Assembly (NCBI RefSeq): GCF_012927205.1
Contig: NZ_JABBGC010000002.1
Span: 682,001-746,000 of the forward strand
Reading direction: 5' to 3'
Source: Chitinophaga fulva
Lineage (GTDB): Bacteria; Bacteroidota; Bacteroidia; Chitinophagales; Chitinophagaceae
Length of the DNA: 64,000 nucleotides
Shown here: positions 54,481 to 63,226 of the stretch, piece after piece
Layout: each line of letters begins with the position of its first letter
Position numbering within the stretch: the first letter of the stretch is position 1
Notes under the pieces: model-generated
Databases searched by the model: none
Told to the model about the DNA's origin: nothing
Seen by the model: only the letters and a program-made list of their open reading frames with translations
Program-made: the position numbers and the translations under genes

Positions 54481-54524
54481 TTTAGGGATTTTCTGATTTA
54501 CTATTAAATCAGAAAATCCCTAAA
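54481..54524. terminator. hairpin after purB
   Basis: A perfect 20-bp stem (TTTAGGGATTTTCTGATTTA / TAAATCAGAAAATCCCTAAA) with a 4-nt loop begins 5 bp after the purB stop. It lacks a long T run but is probably a terminator for both convergent genes. Its first 12 bases also occur at 31099-31110. Confidence 0.8.
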
Positions 54525-54557
54525 TCAAATATGACTCCCGAAAGCATTAAGACAGCT

Positions 54558-54884
54558 TTACTGTCTTATTTCGATGTTTTTTTCTGCGACCCTTCCGGCC
54601 ACGGTTACACGGGCAATATATTCTCCGGCGGATAGTCCGGTCAAACATACCAGTTGCCCCGCTGATATGCTGTTTGGCGCAATAGGAATCATGCGCACGG
54701 GTGAGTGATGATTGTCTAATATTGTCAATACCGGGTTCTCCTCCGCTCCCACAGCTTCCATCTGCACAAAGAGACGACCGCTATACTGTTGCTCCTGAAT
54801 GATCCTGCATGGTAAACTATTGCTGTTGATTGCTATCGCTCCCATTGTCTGTTGAATAAATACCATCAAGCTCCATAAGTTCAT
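54558..54884 (-). CDS. small exported hypothetical protein with Ig/T9SS-tail-like domain
   Basis: The 108-residue protein has a weak hydrophobic N-terminus (MNLWSLMVFIQQTMGAIAIN). A beta-rich domain ends LTGLSAGEYIARVTVAGRVA, a pattern seen in DUF3244-like and T9SS-tail-like beta-sandwiches. I cannot assign it to a family with certainty. It is transcribed from a leader that contains a three-hairpin structure (see 54961-55010). Confidence 0.6.
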   Translation of the reverse strand: MNLWSLMVFIQQTMGAIAINSNSLPCRIIQEQQYSGRLFVQMEAVGAEENPVLTILDNHHSPVRMIPIAPNSISAGQLVCLTGLSAGEYIARVTVAGRVAEKNIEIRQ

Positions 54885-55211
54885 AATAATAGTTTTATAT
54901 GATGAACAATACCATTAAAGGCGTTGTACGGAGTTTTTCCAGGAAGATGATTATGATAGCTGACCCGCTTTTAAACGGGTTTGTGATAAATCACAGGGGT
55001 CATTTTTTTTGCACGGCAAAGATATAAAATATCTTTTTATTAAACATAGATTATAAGTGTTTATTTTGTTAAGTATTGGTTAACGTAATACGTTGCTAAA
55101 ACACGTCCAATGCGCATGACGTCGTGCTATGCTATTCATAGATAGTGCTTTGTTTTTCTGCAATCGATGTAAACCTATACCCTGGCCAGGGACCACTGCA
55201 GCCATGTAACA
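54885..55211. other. intergenic region with a three-way-junction-like structure
   Basis: About 330 bp between the small minus-strand gene and yraN. At 54961-55010, an outer stem TGACCC/GGGTCA encloses two hairpins (ACCCG/CGGGT and TGTGA/TCACA), and eight T follow on the plus strand. Nothing else recognisable is present. Confidence 0.5.
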
Positions 55212-55559
55212 TCAGAACACATCCCGCAGATGCAGCAGCTCGTGACCTTCAGTACTAAAAGTAACCGCAATGATATCAAACCGGATGGCTTCCGGAAAGA
55301 GATGAAAACACTCAAGGTACGCGGCAGCCACTAGTTGTATATGTTCCCGCTTCTTATTATTTACCGCTTCCTCAGGCCAGCCGAAACGGCTGCCATTACG
55401 GGCTTTGACTTCGATAAAATAAATGATGCCGTCATTTTCAGCAACAATATCAATCTCTTTTTTGCCGTATTTCCAGTTCGTATGGCGGATAGCGCAAAAG
55501 CGGCGCACATATTCCTGCGCGATCCTTTCACCTTCACGCCCCGTATACTGTCGGTTCAT
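55212..55559 (-). CDS. yraN: YraN (UPF0102) nuclease-fold protein
   Basis: The 115-residue protein starts at ATG 55557-55559 (MNRQYTGREGERIAQEYV). Family motifs are GREGERIAQEY, KEIDIVAENDGIIYFIEVKA (restriction-endonuclease-like core with D and E-x-K) and EAIRFDIIAV. The biological substrate is not firmly established; Holliday-junction-resolvase-like folds are proposed. Confidence 0.92.
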   Translation of the reverse strand: MNRQYTGREGERIAQEYVRRFCAIRHTNWKYGKKEIDIVAENDGIIYFIEVKARNGSRFGWPEEAVNNKKREHIQLVAAAYLECFHLFPEAIRFDIIAVTFSTEGHELLHLRDVF

Positions 55560-55769
55560 GGGGAAGTAGTTTAACAAACAATGATCACTAAGATACATTT
55601 TTCCGGCTTCAGCCGCTTGTTTTTCAGCTATTTAGCACCCGGAGGCTTAAAAATCTGAATAATTTGACAGTAATTTGCAGTTAGTTATCATTACACGCTG
55701 ATCCGGCATTGCTGCAACAGCGCGGCCTGAGAACAAACCGTTAAAACCATAAACCCGTAAATCGTTTTT

Positions 55770-56975
55770 ATGAAATTATTCAGACTGGATGGAAAGATTC
55801 AGCATTATGCCTGGGGCGGTTCTACTTACATCCCCTCTTTGCTGGGAATAGCCCCATCGGAAAAACCCAGTGCCGAATACTGGATGGGCGCGCATCCGAG
55901 CGCACCGTCCACCATTACCACCAGCAATGGTCCGGTGCCTATGAATGAACTGATACAACAAGATCCGGCAGGCATCGTAGGACCACAGGTATGGCAGCAG
56001 TTCCAGGAACTGCCTTATCTCCTCAAAATACTGGATGTAAAAGACATGTTGTCTATTCAGGTACACCCTACCAAGGAAGAAGCTGAAAAAGGATTTGCCC
56101 GTGAAAACGCCGCCGGGATACCACTCAACGCACCTAACCGTAACTATAAAGATGCCAACCATAAACCGGAAATCATGGTGGCCCTCAGTGAATTCTGGCT
56201 GCTGCACGGCTTTCTGCCGGAAGATAAACTGCGTCAGATACTGCTGGACACCGCTGAATTTACCTCACTGGTAGGCATATACGAAAACGAAGGTTATTTC
56301 GGTCTGTATAAAAGTGTGATGGAAATGCCACAGGCACTGGTCAATATTATCCTGCGCCCGCTGACAGATCGCCTCATACCAGACTACAAAGCCGGCAACC
56401 TCTCCAAATCAGACCCGGCATTCTGGGCAGCACGCGCGGTCCTCAATGATCCGAACGGTGCCGACAACCTCGACAGAGGCATCTTCTCCATCTACTTCTT
56501 CAATATAGTGCACGTACAACCCGGACAAGCCGTGTTTCAGGACGCAGGCATCCCGCACGCTTACCTGGAAGGCCAGAACGTGGAACTGATGGCTAATTCA
56601 GACAACGTGCTGCGCGGCGGTCTTACACCTAAACACATCGATGTACCGGAATTACTGAAGCATACCCGCTTTGAAGCCGTACACCCGAACGTACTCTCCG
56701 GTGACAGCATCTCAGGTGGACTGGAAAAAATCTACCCTACGCCCGCTCCTGACTTTGTGGTAAGCAAAATCAATCTCAGCGCAGGACAGGTGTATACTTA
56801 CACTGCGAAAGCCGCTGAAATCATGATCGTCATGAGTGGTACCGCTACCGTTAAAGGTTCCGATACACTGCCCCTTCATAAAGGGCAGTGTGTAATGGCA
56901 GCCTACGGTGAAAGCTATGAAATCACTACGGCAGACACTGTGGAAATATTCAAGGCGACTGTACCGGTAAAATAA
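55770..56975 (+). CDS. manA: mannose-6-phosphate isomerase, class I
   Basis: The 401-residue protein has the class I layout, starting IQHYAWGGSTYIPSLL. Zinc ligands fall within VHPTKEEAEKGF and KPEIMVAL, and the signature HAYLEGQNVELMANSDNVLR is present. It interconverts mannose-6-phosphate and fructose-6-phosphate, supplying GDP-mannose precursors or mannose use. A strong terminator follows. Confidence 0.96.
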   Translation: MKLFRLDGKIQHYAWGGSTYIPSLLGIAPSEKPSAEYWMGAHPSAPSTITTSNGPVPMNELIQQDPAGIVGPQVWQQFQELPYLLKILDVKDMLSIQVHPTKEEAEKGFARENAAGIPLNAPNRNYKDANHKPEIMVALSEFWLLHGFLPEDKLRQILLDTAEFTSLVGIYENEGYFGLYKSVMEMPQALVNIILRPLTDRLIPDYKAGNLSKSDPAFWAARAVLNDPNGADNLDRGIFSIYFFNIVHVQPGQAVFQDAGIPHAYLEGQNVELMANSDNVLRGGLTPKHIDVPELLKHTRFEAVHPNVLSGDSISGGLEKIYPTPAPDFVVSKINLSAGQVYTYTAKAAEIMIVMSGTATVKGSDTLPLHKGQCVMAAYGESYEITTADTVEIFKATVPVK

Positions 56976-56992
56976 ATTACCATCTCATTCAT

Positions 56993-57034
56993 AAAAGAAA
57001 AAGCAGTGTAGGACCCTACACTGCTTTTTCTTTT
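56993..57034. terminator. bidirectional terminator
   Basis: A perfect 20-bp stem (AAAAGAAAAAGCAGTGTAGG / CCTACACTGCTTTTTCTTTT) with a 2-nt spacer lies between convergent manA and the oxidoreductase gene. Confidence 0.93.
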
Positions 57035-57053
57035 TATTGTAACCAGTCAAGAA

Positions 57054-58004
57054 TTACATAATAATTACGGTCTTGCCCGTAGCCTTTCCTTCACGGCTGG
57101 CAATGACCGCTGCCGGCACATCCTCCAGCCTAATTTTGTTTTCTACCGGTACTTTGATCTGTCCCTGATCTATCAGGCGGGAGAGCTGGTCCAGCGCAGC
57201 CGGGCCTCCTTCTGTTTCAAAGTTGCCACCGTGCAACTTCTTTGCTTTCAGCACTTCTTCATCAGCCACGAACAACGTGGTAAACGCCCCTCCTCCTTCT
57301 TTTACCAGGTCCAGGTTCTGTTCAAACTTCTCTTTATCACTGACCAGATCGAGCAACCCATCGATGCCCTGTGGGTACTTTGATTTCACCTGGTCTGTCA
57401 GCGGTGCTTTTTTGTAATTGATAGTCACTGCTGCGCCCAACTCATGCATGCGTTTAGCAGCTGCTTCATCACCCACAGTGGCGATCACCTTCAGGCCTTT
57501 GGCAGCGGCAATCTGCGTGGCGAAAGAGCCTACGCCGCCAGTAGCACCGTTGATCAGTATCACATCTCCTTTTTGTAATTTGAGTTTATCAACCAGTTGC
57601 AGCGCTGTCATGCCAGAAGTAGGCACTGCTGCCGCTTCTTCCGGCTGTATTCTCATCGGCGCCATGGTAAGCCCTGATTTCTCCGGCACAATAGCATATT
57701 CAGCGTAAGAGCCTTCACCTATAGGCATGTGAATGAACTGTCCATATACCAGGTCACCTTTTTTAAAGCGTGTCACGCCTTCTCCGACTTCTTCTATCAC
57801 ACCGGCGCCGTCCACACCCATGATCAGCGGAAACTGGTGTGGTGTTTTTCCATTATTCATAATCCCGTCAGTCATCTTCCAATCGAACGGGTTCATACCG
57901 GCAGCCTGTACTTTGATCAGTACAGTACCGGGCCTGATGGCAGGTACGGGCAAATCCATCAAAGTCGGAGTTCCCTTAAATTCAGATACGGCTATGGCTT
58001 TCAT
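57054..58004 (-). CDS. NADP-dependent quinone oxidoreductase-like MDR enzyme
   Basis: The 316-residue protein has the zinc-less MDR layout: AAGMNPFDWKMTDG near the start, the GVDGAGVIEEVGEGV segment, and the nucleotide-binding motif LINGATGGVGSFATQIAAAK. The ending KATGKTVIIM type is seen as GKATGKTVIIM. It resembles quinone oxidoreductases that protect against reactive carbonyls or quinones. It is not closely similar to the MDR gene at 1-876. Confidence 0.93.
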   Translation of the reverse strand: MKAIAVSEFKGTPTLMDLPVPAIRPGTVLIKVQAAGMNPFDWKMTDGIMNNGKTPHQFPLIMGVDGAGVIEEVGEGVTRFKKGDLVYGQFIHMPIGEGSYAEYAIVPEKSGLTMAPMRIQPEEAAAVPTSGMTALQLVDKLKLQKGDVILINGATGGVGSFATQIAAAKGLKVIATVGDEAAAKRMHELGAAVTINYKKAPLTDQVKSKYPQGIDGLLDLVSDKEKFEQNLDLVKEGGGAFTTLFVADEEVLKAKKLHGGNFETEGGPAALDQLSRLIDQGQIKVPVENKIRLEDVPAAVIASREGKATGKTVIIM

Positions 58005-58035
58005 ATGCTTCTTTGTTTAATGTAATAGTAACAGA

Positions 58036-60636
58036 TTACAACCGGGGGTCTACCGGTTCACTTTCGAGCGCTAAGATACCGAAAACGCACTGATGCACCA
58101 TTTGCAGTGGCTCCTTACCGACAAATCTTTCCAGTCCTTCCAGTCCCAGTGCAAATTCCCGTAAAGCCAGTGAGCGTTTGGCTCCCAGCCCTCTGGAACG
58201 CAGTCTCGCCAGGTTCTCCGGTGCATCATATTCCGGTCCATAAATAATACGAAGATAATTTTTGCCCCGTACTTTCACGGCTGGTTGTATGATCCCTTTG
58301 GCATCGCTGGTCAGGAAGTTATATGGTTTCATTACCATTCCTTCGCCTCCGGTGGCAGTGAGCTTTTCCCACCATGCGATGGCTGCCTGTTCGCTTTCCG
58401 GGCTTCCGATGTTTACCACCTGGTATGCGGTGGCCAGCAGCAACTCCGCATCCGCCTCACAGATTTTGCGGATGTTGGTCATATGCCATTCATGGTCCTT
58501 GTCGAAATATGTCTTGCCTTCCGTAGCCATGATATGAAAAGGCGCCAGTTTATAATCTTCCAGCTTGTGGACCGGCCAGCAATACTGACGGTATGCAGCC
58601 ACATAGTCTGTGACCTGTTGCTGACGGCTGTTGTACTTTTCCAATAACAGCTGAGCAGGCACATTGTTGCGGACGGCCTGTTCCAATGCGGCTGTCACTG
58701 CTGGCAACGCCTGACTTGCAGCGGTTCCCACGGCGGCATACTGTTGTTGCAGCAACGCCTGCGCCTTGGCGCTCCAGGGCATCAGTTCACAGTCCAGGCA
58801 TACCCAGTCGGTTTGGTAATCATGATAGAAGCCGGAAGTTTCCAGTGCCGCATTTACGCGGGCAAGAAACGCCTGCTCCAGCACCTTGTCAGTAAAGAAA
58901 CTACGCCCTGTACGGGTATATACTACGCCGATACCTTCTCCATCTACCCCAAAACGATCGCGGGCTACTGCTTCGTTACGGCATACCACCACAATAGCGC
59001 GGGAGCCCATATGTTTCTCTTCACACACCACCTGCTGAACACCTGTCTCCCGGAAATAATGCAACCCTCCTTCCGGATGCTCCAGCAGGCCCGGCAAGTC
59101 AGATGTTTCTACCGGCGACATCGTTGGTGGCAGGTAAATCATCCATTTGGGATTGATAGCAAAACGGCTCATCACTTCCAGTGCAGCTATGCTGTTTTCC
59201 TCGCGGATAGTGATATTACGGCTATAGCGGGTGTCTACAATTTTTTTGCCAATGAAGTCCGCAATGTCCAGCAGGCCATCATATTGCTGCTGCACACTCA
59301 GGCCGCTGTCAGCGTTGTAACCGATAGGCCGGGCGGGCACAGCGTATTGCTGCAATGCTGGTACAGATACCAGTTCTTTCTCCGGATAACGGAGTGCGGT
59401 CAGGCTGCCGCCGAAAACGCAGCCGGTGTCTATGTCGATGGTACGGTTCAGCCACTGTGCCTGCGGTACGGGCGTATGCCCATACACCACCATGGCCTTG
59501 CCTTTGTATTCCAGTGCCCAGTTATAGCGGACCGGCAGACCGAATTCGTCAATTTCTCCGGTGGTTTCACCATACATACAAAATTCTCTGACGGCGCCGG
59601 AGCCACGGCCCTGCATGCTTTCCTTCAGACCAGCGTGTGCTACCACCAGCTTACCGTCGTCCAGCACATAGTGGCTGATTAATCCGTCAATGAATGTTTT
59701 TACGGCTTCCAGGAACTCCGGTGTTTCGGCGCCCAACTGTTCCACTGTCTTATCCAGACCATGTTTCAGCTGCACCTGTTTACCATTGAGCCACTTGAGC
59801 AGCTTGGCATCGTGATTGCCCGGAACGCACAACGCGGAACCATTGTTCACCATATTCATCACAAGGCGCAATACCTGAGGGGAAGCCGGTCCCCTGTCCA
59901 CCAGGTCCCCTACAAATACGGGCTTACGCGTACGCGTGTAGCCATCCCCGTTAGTAGTCTGCGGTGCGCTTATCAGCTCTGCATGTTCACGGTCTATTCC
60001 ATAACCCAACTGTTCCAGCAGTATGCACAGTTCATCATAACAACCGTGTACGTCACCAATAATATCAAAAGGCCCATGTTCATCTTTTTTATTGTTATAC
60101 AACGGCGTACGGGTGATGGTATCCAGCATCGTCACGTCTTCTTCGGAGCGCAGTTCGTATATCTGACGGAAGCCTTCTTCCTTCAGGTGACGCAGGTTGC
60201 GCTTCAACTGGCTGATCTGTTGCGGAATCACGTGCCCACCGAAATTACGGTCTGGGCGGGACTGGTTTCTCTTACGGCACACATCTTCCGGCAGGTTTAA
60301 TACAATAGCTACCGGTAACACATGGTATTCCCGGGCCAGCTTTATCCAGTCTTTACGGCTTTCAGATTGTACGTTGGTAGCGTCTATTACCGTCAGCAGT
60401 CCGTGTTTGAGGCGTTTAGCCGCCATAAAGCGCGCCAGCTCAAAAGCATCGGCTGATACGACCTGATTGTTTTCATCATCACTGATCAACCCACGGCACA
60501 CATCTGAAGAGATGATTTCCGTAGATTTAAAATATTTCCGGGCAAAGGTGGACTTACCGGCGCCTGACGGCCCAACCAGCAGTACCAGCGACAATTCCGG
60601 AATGGATATATGGGACAGGTTATTTCTTCTTGCCAT
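58036..60636 (-). CDS. pnkp: polynucleotide kinase-phosphatase-ligase (bacterial Pnkp, RNA repair)
   Basis: The 866-residue protein has three enzyme parts. A 5'-kinase carries the P-loop GPSGAGKST (22-30). A binuclear metallophosphatase carries GDVHG (194-198), GDLVDRG (243-249), GNHD (273-276) and YGHTP (385-389). A ligase/adenylyltransferase has motif I KHMGSR (541-546). This is the layout and length of Clostridium thermocellum Pnkp. Pnkp heals both broken RNA ends and, with Hen1, seals them. It is the last gene of the Hen1-RlaP-Pnkp operon; its start overlaps the RlaP-like gene by 17 bp. Confidence 0.96.
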   Translation of the reverse strand: MARRNNLSHISIPELSLVLLVGPSGAGKSTFARKYFKSTEIISSDVCRGLISDDENNQVVSADAFELARFMAAKRLKHGLLTVIDATNVQSESRKDWIKLAREYHVLPVAIVLNLPEDVCRKRNQSRPDRNFGGHVIPQQISQLKRNLRHLKEEGFRQIYELRSEEDVTMLDTITRTPLYNNKKDEHGPFDIIGDVHGCYDELCILLEQLGYGIDREHAELISAPQTTNGDGYTRTRKPVFVGDLVDRGPASPQVLRLVMNMVNNGSALCVPGNHDAKLLKWLNGKQVQLKHGLDKTVEQLGAETPEFLEAVKTFIDGLISHYVLDDGKLVVAHAGLKESMQGRGSGAVREFCMYGETTGEIDEFGLPVRYNWALEYKGKAMVVYGHTPVPQAQWLNRTIDIDTGCVFGGSLTALRYPEKELVSVPALQQYAVPARPIGYNADSGLSVQQQYDGLLDIADFIGKKIVDTRYSRNITIREENSIAALEVMSRFAINPKWMIYLPPTMSPVETSDLPGLLEHPEGGLHYFRETGVQQVVCEEKHMGSRAIVVVCRNEAVARDRFGVDGEGIGVVYTRTGRSFFTDKVLEQAFLARVNAALETSGFYHDYQTDWVCLDCELMPWSAKAQALLQQQYAAVGTAASQALPAVTAALEQAVRNNVPAQLLLEKYNSRQQQVTDYVAAYRQYCWPVHKLEDYKLAPFHIMATEGKTYFDKDHEWHMTNIRKICEADAELLLATAYQVVNIGSPESEQAAIAWWEKLTATGGEGMVMKPYNFLTSDAKGIIQPAVKVRGKNYLRIIYGPEYDAPENLARLRSRGLGAKRSLALREFALGLEGLERFVGKEPLQMVHQCVFGILALESEPVDPRL

Positions 60637-61699
60637 AAAATTCTTCTCTGATCTTAATTAACAGTCGCTGTGTCAAGGACGGGTCCGGGCGTTCCGGCAG
60701 ATCTGACTGGGCATACAGTTCCTGTATATGGGTTAATTTTTCCGCTGCCATCTGCAGCAATGTTTCATAGGCAAATTCCCCGTTACGGATACTCAACAGG
60801 AAATCACGGTCCTCCCGGAACACGCGTACTTCACGATAACGGGCTATCTCTTCCGCCATGCTCAACAGCCGGAAGGTATGCATCATATGTTTGCTATCGT
60901 AGTCCGCGCCTAATTGCTGGTTATGCTGATACCTCGCTTCGTTGCGATGCTCCACCCAGTCCCAGTAGGACGCGAACTCTTTACAATACACCGTATAGCC
61001 GTCCTTGTTAAAGTGCATCACAGCCACGGGCTCTACGCCTTTGGGAATGGCACTTAACTGTACATCGTTTGCCTGCGGACCGGAGAACAGCCCTTTCAGG
61101 CTTACGGGGCGGGGAAACTGATACCGGTGAAACAGGGCGTAGGCATCCCGGAAATGATCGATCCTGGAGATGCCACAATCTTCCTGCTGCAGCTGACGCG
61201 CTTCCAGCCATTGTTTCAGGGGGATGCTCTGGCTGCCCTGCACCACGTAACAAAACTCAAGGATGTCTTTTCTCGTTTCCGGAAATGACTGGTTAATCTT
61301 TTTATTGAGGCCGCGTGCTCTTTTGATCTGGGTTTGAGCATACCCTGCAAAAGTATCCAGACAAAGACGCGAGAGGAAATCCTCCGGCTTTATCAGATCC
61401 ATCAGCGGATGACGGAACAGGCAATTCTTGCGCTGCGTATTCAGCAGCTCCAGGATATTGGGATTGTTTTTCTCCAACAGTTCCAGGAAACGCTTTATCT
61501 CAAAGTATACTTCGTCATTGCTGTCGTTTGCTACCTGATCGGTAAAGCTCATACCATACAACTCGGCCTGCGGCACTATAAAAATGCCCTTCAGGTCTGT
61601 GTCCGACGTTGGTACGTGCAGGTTATAAGCTCTGCTGCCGCTGATACATTCCAGCAGCAGATATTCTCTTTGTTGTTTTAATGTATCGTAGGTCATCAT
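60620..61699 (-). CDS. RlaP-like nucleotidyltransferase (RNA repair-associated pol-beta fold)
   Basis: The 359-residue protein has the pol-beta nucleotidyltransferase signature GSRAYNLHVPTSDTDLKGIF (GS at 21-22, metal aspartates D33 and D35). A third acidic strand is likely near EVYFEIKRFLELL, followed by a long helical C-terminus. The predicted DNA polymerase-like family RlaP is known from comparative genomics to accompany RNA ligases. Here it lies between Hen1 (4-bp overlap) and Pnkp (17-bp overlap). It may add nucleotides to damaged RNA ends before sealing, which is inference. Confidence 0.88.
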   Translation of the reverse strand: MMTYDTLKQQREYLLLECISGSRAYNLHVPTSDTDLKGIFIVPQAELYGMSFTDQVANDSNDEVYFEIKRFLELLEKNNPNILELLNTQRKNCLFRHPLMDLIKPEDFLSRLCLDTFAGYAQTQIKRARGLNKKINQSFPETRKDILEFCYVVQGSQSIPLKQWLEARQLQQEDCGISRIDHFRDAYALFHRYQFPRPVSLKGLFSGPQANDVQLSAIPKGVEPVAVMHFNKDGYTVYCKEFASYWDWVEHRNEARYQHNQQLGADYDSKHMMHTFRLLSMAEEIARYREVRVFREDRDFLLSIRNGEFAYETLLQMAAEKLTHIQELYAQSDLPERPDPSLTQRLLIKIREEFYGKKK

Positions 61700-63084
61700 G
61701 TGTCAGCAATTGTAAACAGTGCCAGTTGACTGGGAGCGCCGACGGCGTCATCCCATTCGCCCAACGGCCTGAAGGTAACGGTATATCCAAAGCGTTCCGC
61801 CACTACTGTGGCCCATGCCTCAAATTCCGGCCGGGTCCACTCAAATCGGTGATCGTTATGCCGGAAAGTGCCGGCAGTAAGGGATTCGTATTTAATGTTA
61901 TATTCCGCGTTAACCGTCGTGATAATCACGAGAGAGGGGCGCGCGTATTCAAATACTACTTTCTCCAGCACGGCCAGGCGTGGCGGGTCCAGGTGTTCGA
62001 TCACCTCCACCAGCGTGGCCGCATCGAAACCGGACAGGCGTTTATCTTTATACAACAGGGAGCCCTGTATCAATTCCAGCCGTTTCCGTTGTCTTTCGGG
62101 CATACGGTCCAGTTTGAGTTTCTCCCCTGCTATTTCCAGTGAGCGGTAACTGACGTCCATACCCAGAATACGGGTAAAGGCAGGTTTCTCCACCAGAAGC
62201 CGCAGCAGCTTACCTTCGCCGCAGCCCAGATCAGCCACGGATGTTACCTGTTGTTCCAGCAACAGGTCACGTACCGTTTGCAGGCGCAGGTCGTGCAACC
62301 GTATTTTTTCTACCGGCACCGGCGTATCTTCTGTCTCTTCCGGCTCTGCGTCCTCTTTCATGATCAGCTCCAGCGCCTGGCGGGTGAGCGGGCCGAGGTG
62401 CTTCATGTAACGGCGAACAATCAGTTCTTTCGCCGGATGGTTTTCCAGCCAGTCACGCCCCTTTTCCATGAGCTTTTCAACCTCATGGTTACCGATAAAA
62501 TAATGTTTGTCATTATCGCACACCGGTATCAGCACATATAACTGCGACAACAGCATCCATAACGGCAGTGTATTCTTCAGAGACACTTCGTAGTATCGGC
62601 TTTGTCCCCATTCGGCATATTGGGTATCTAACGGAAAAGCCTGTACGCTGACTTCGTAACCGAGCGGTTCAAAGAGGCTGCGTAACAGCGGTTCTCCACC
62701 ATTAACAGGCAGCACGGACAAGGTCACTTCCAGCGGGAAAGCTACATCCACCAGTTCAGGCTTGTCTTTACAACGCCCGTTCATGGCCGATGAATATGCC
62801 TGTGAAATAGCGGCGCTCATAAAAGAAGAGGCCACATAGGGCCGGTCGTTGACATACAGCTCCAGCGCAAAGTCATTGCCTCCCGGGCCAGTTTTACGCG
62901 TAAGCCTTACCGGGTCAAGGTCCAGCAGTAAGGCTGCTGTACATTTCTCTTCAGTAGCTTCTGGATAAAAAACGTGTACATCACCGGCTGTCAAGGGAAA
63001 TGTTTGCACCTTAGCCGGATGTTTGTGCAACAGATAACCAAGGTCTGTAGCGGGGTAACGTGTAGTTGTAATCGTTAATAACAT
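61696..63084 (-). CDS. hen1: 3'-terminal RNA ribose 2'-O-methyltransferase Hen1
   Basis: The 462-residue protein has the bacterial Hen1 N-terminal domain (about 1-240), which activates Pnkp ligation. The C-terminal methyltransferase has the SAM motif DLGCGEG (285-291), the metal-ligand set E360, E363, H364 (EVIEHLDPP), and the RHNDHRFEW segment (408-416). It methylates the 2'-OH of the 3' end before sealing, so the repaired junction resists re-cleavage by the same ribotoxin. It is first in the operon. Confidence 0.96.
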   Translation of the reverse strand: MLLTITTTRYPATDLGYLLHKHPAKVQTFPLTAGDVHVFYPEATEEKCTAALLLDLDPVRLTRKTGPGGNDFALELYVNDRPYVASSFMSAAISQAYSSAMNGRCKDKPELVDVAFPLEVTLSVLPVNGGEPLLRSLFEPLGYEVSVQAFPLDTQYAEWGQSRYYEVSLKNTLPLWMLLSQLYVLIPVCDNDKHYFIGNHEVEKLMEKGRDWLENHPAKELIVRRYMKHLGPLTRQALELIMKEDAEPEETEDTPVPVEKIRLHDLRLQTVRDLLLEQQVTSVADLGCGEGKLLRLLVEKPAFTRILGMDVSYRSLEIAGEKLKLDRMPERQRKRLELIQGSLLYKDKRLSGFDAATLVEVIEHLDPPRLAVLEKVVFEYARPSLVIITTVNAEYNIKYESLTAGTFRHNDHRFEWTRPEFEAWATVVAERFGYTVTFRPLGEWDDAVGAPSQLALFTIADT

Positions 63085-63151
63085 AGGTTCACTAAAACAA
63101 TCGTCAAATGATCATCCGAAGATAAATGATTATTTTATATCACCCCGATCA

Positions 63152-63182
63152 TTTGGAAATCTAATTTAGTCTACTATATTTG
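63152..63182 (+). promoter_or_regulatory. Bacteroidota promoter of the metY-like gene
   Basis: TTTG at 63152-63155, a 19-bp spacer and TATATTTG at 63175-63182 match the TTTG-N19-TAnnTTTG primary-sigma consensus. The start codon lies 45 bp downstream. No known riboswitch is recognised in the leader. Confidence 0.85.
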
Positions 63183-63226
63183 TGGACTAGTTCTTTTATC
63201 TACGTTAATATAAAAACACCAAGATT

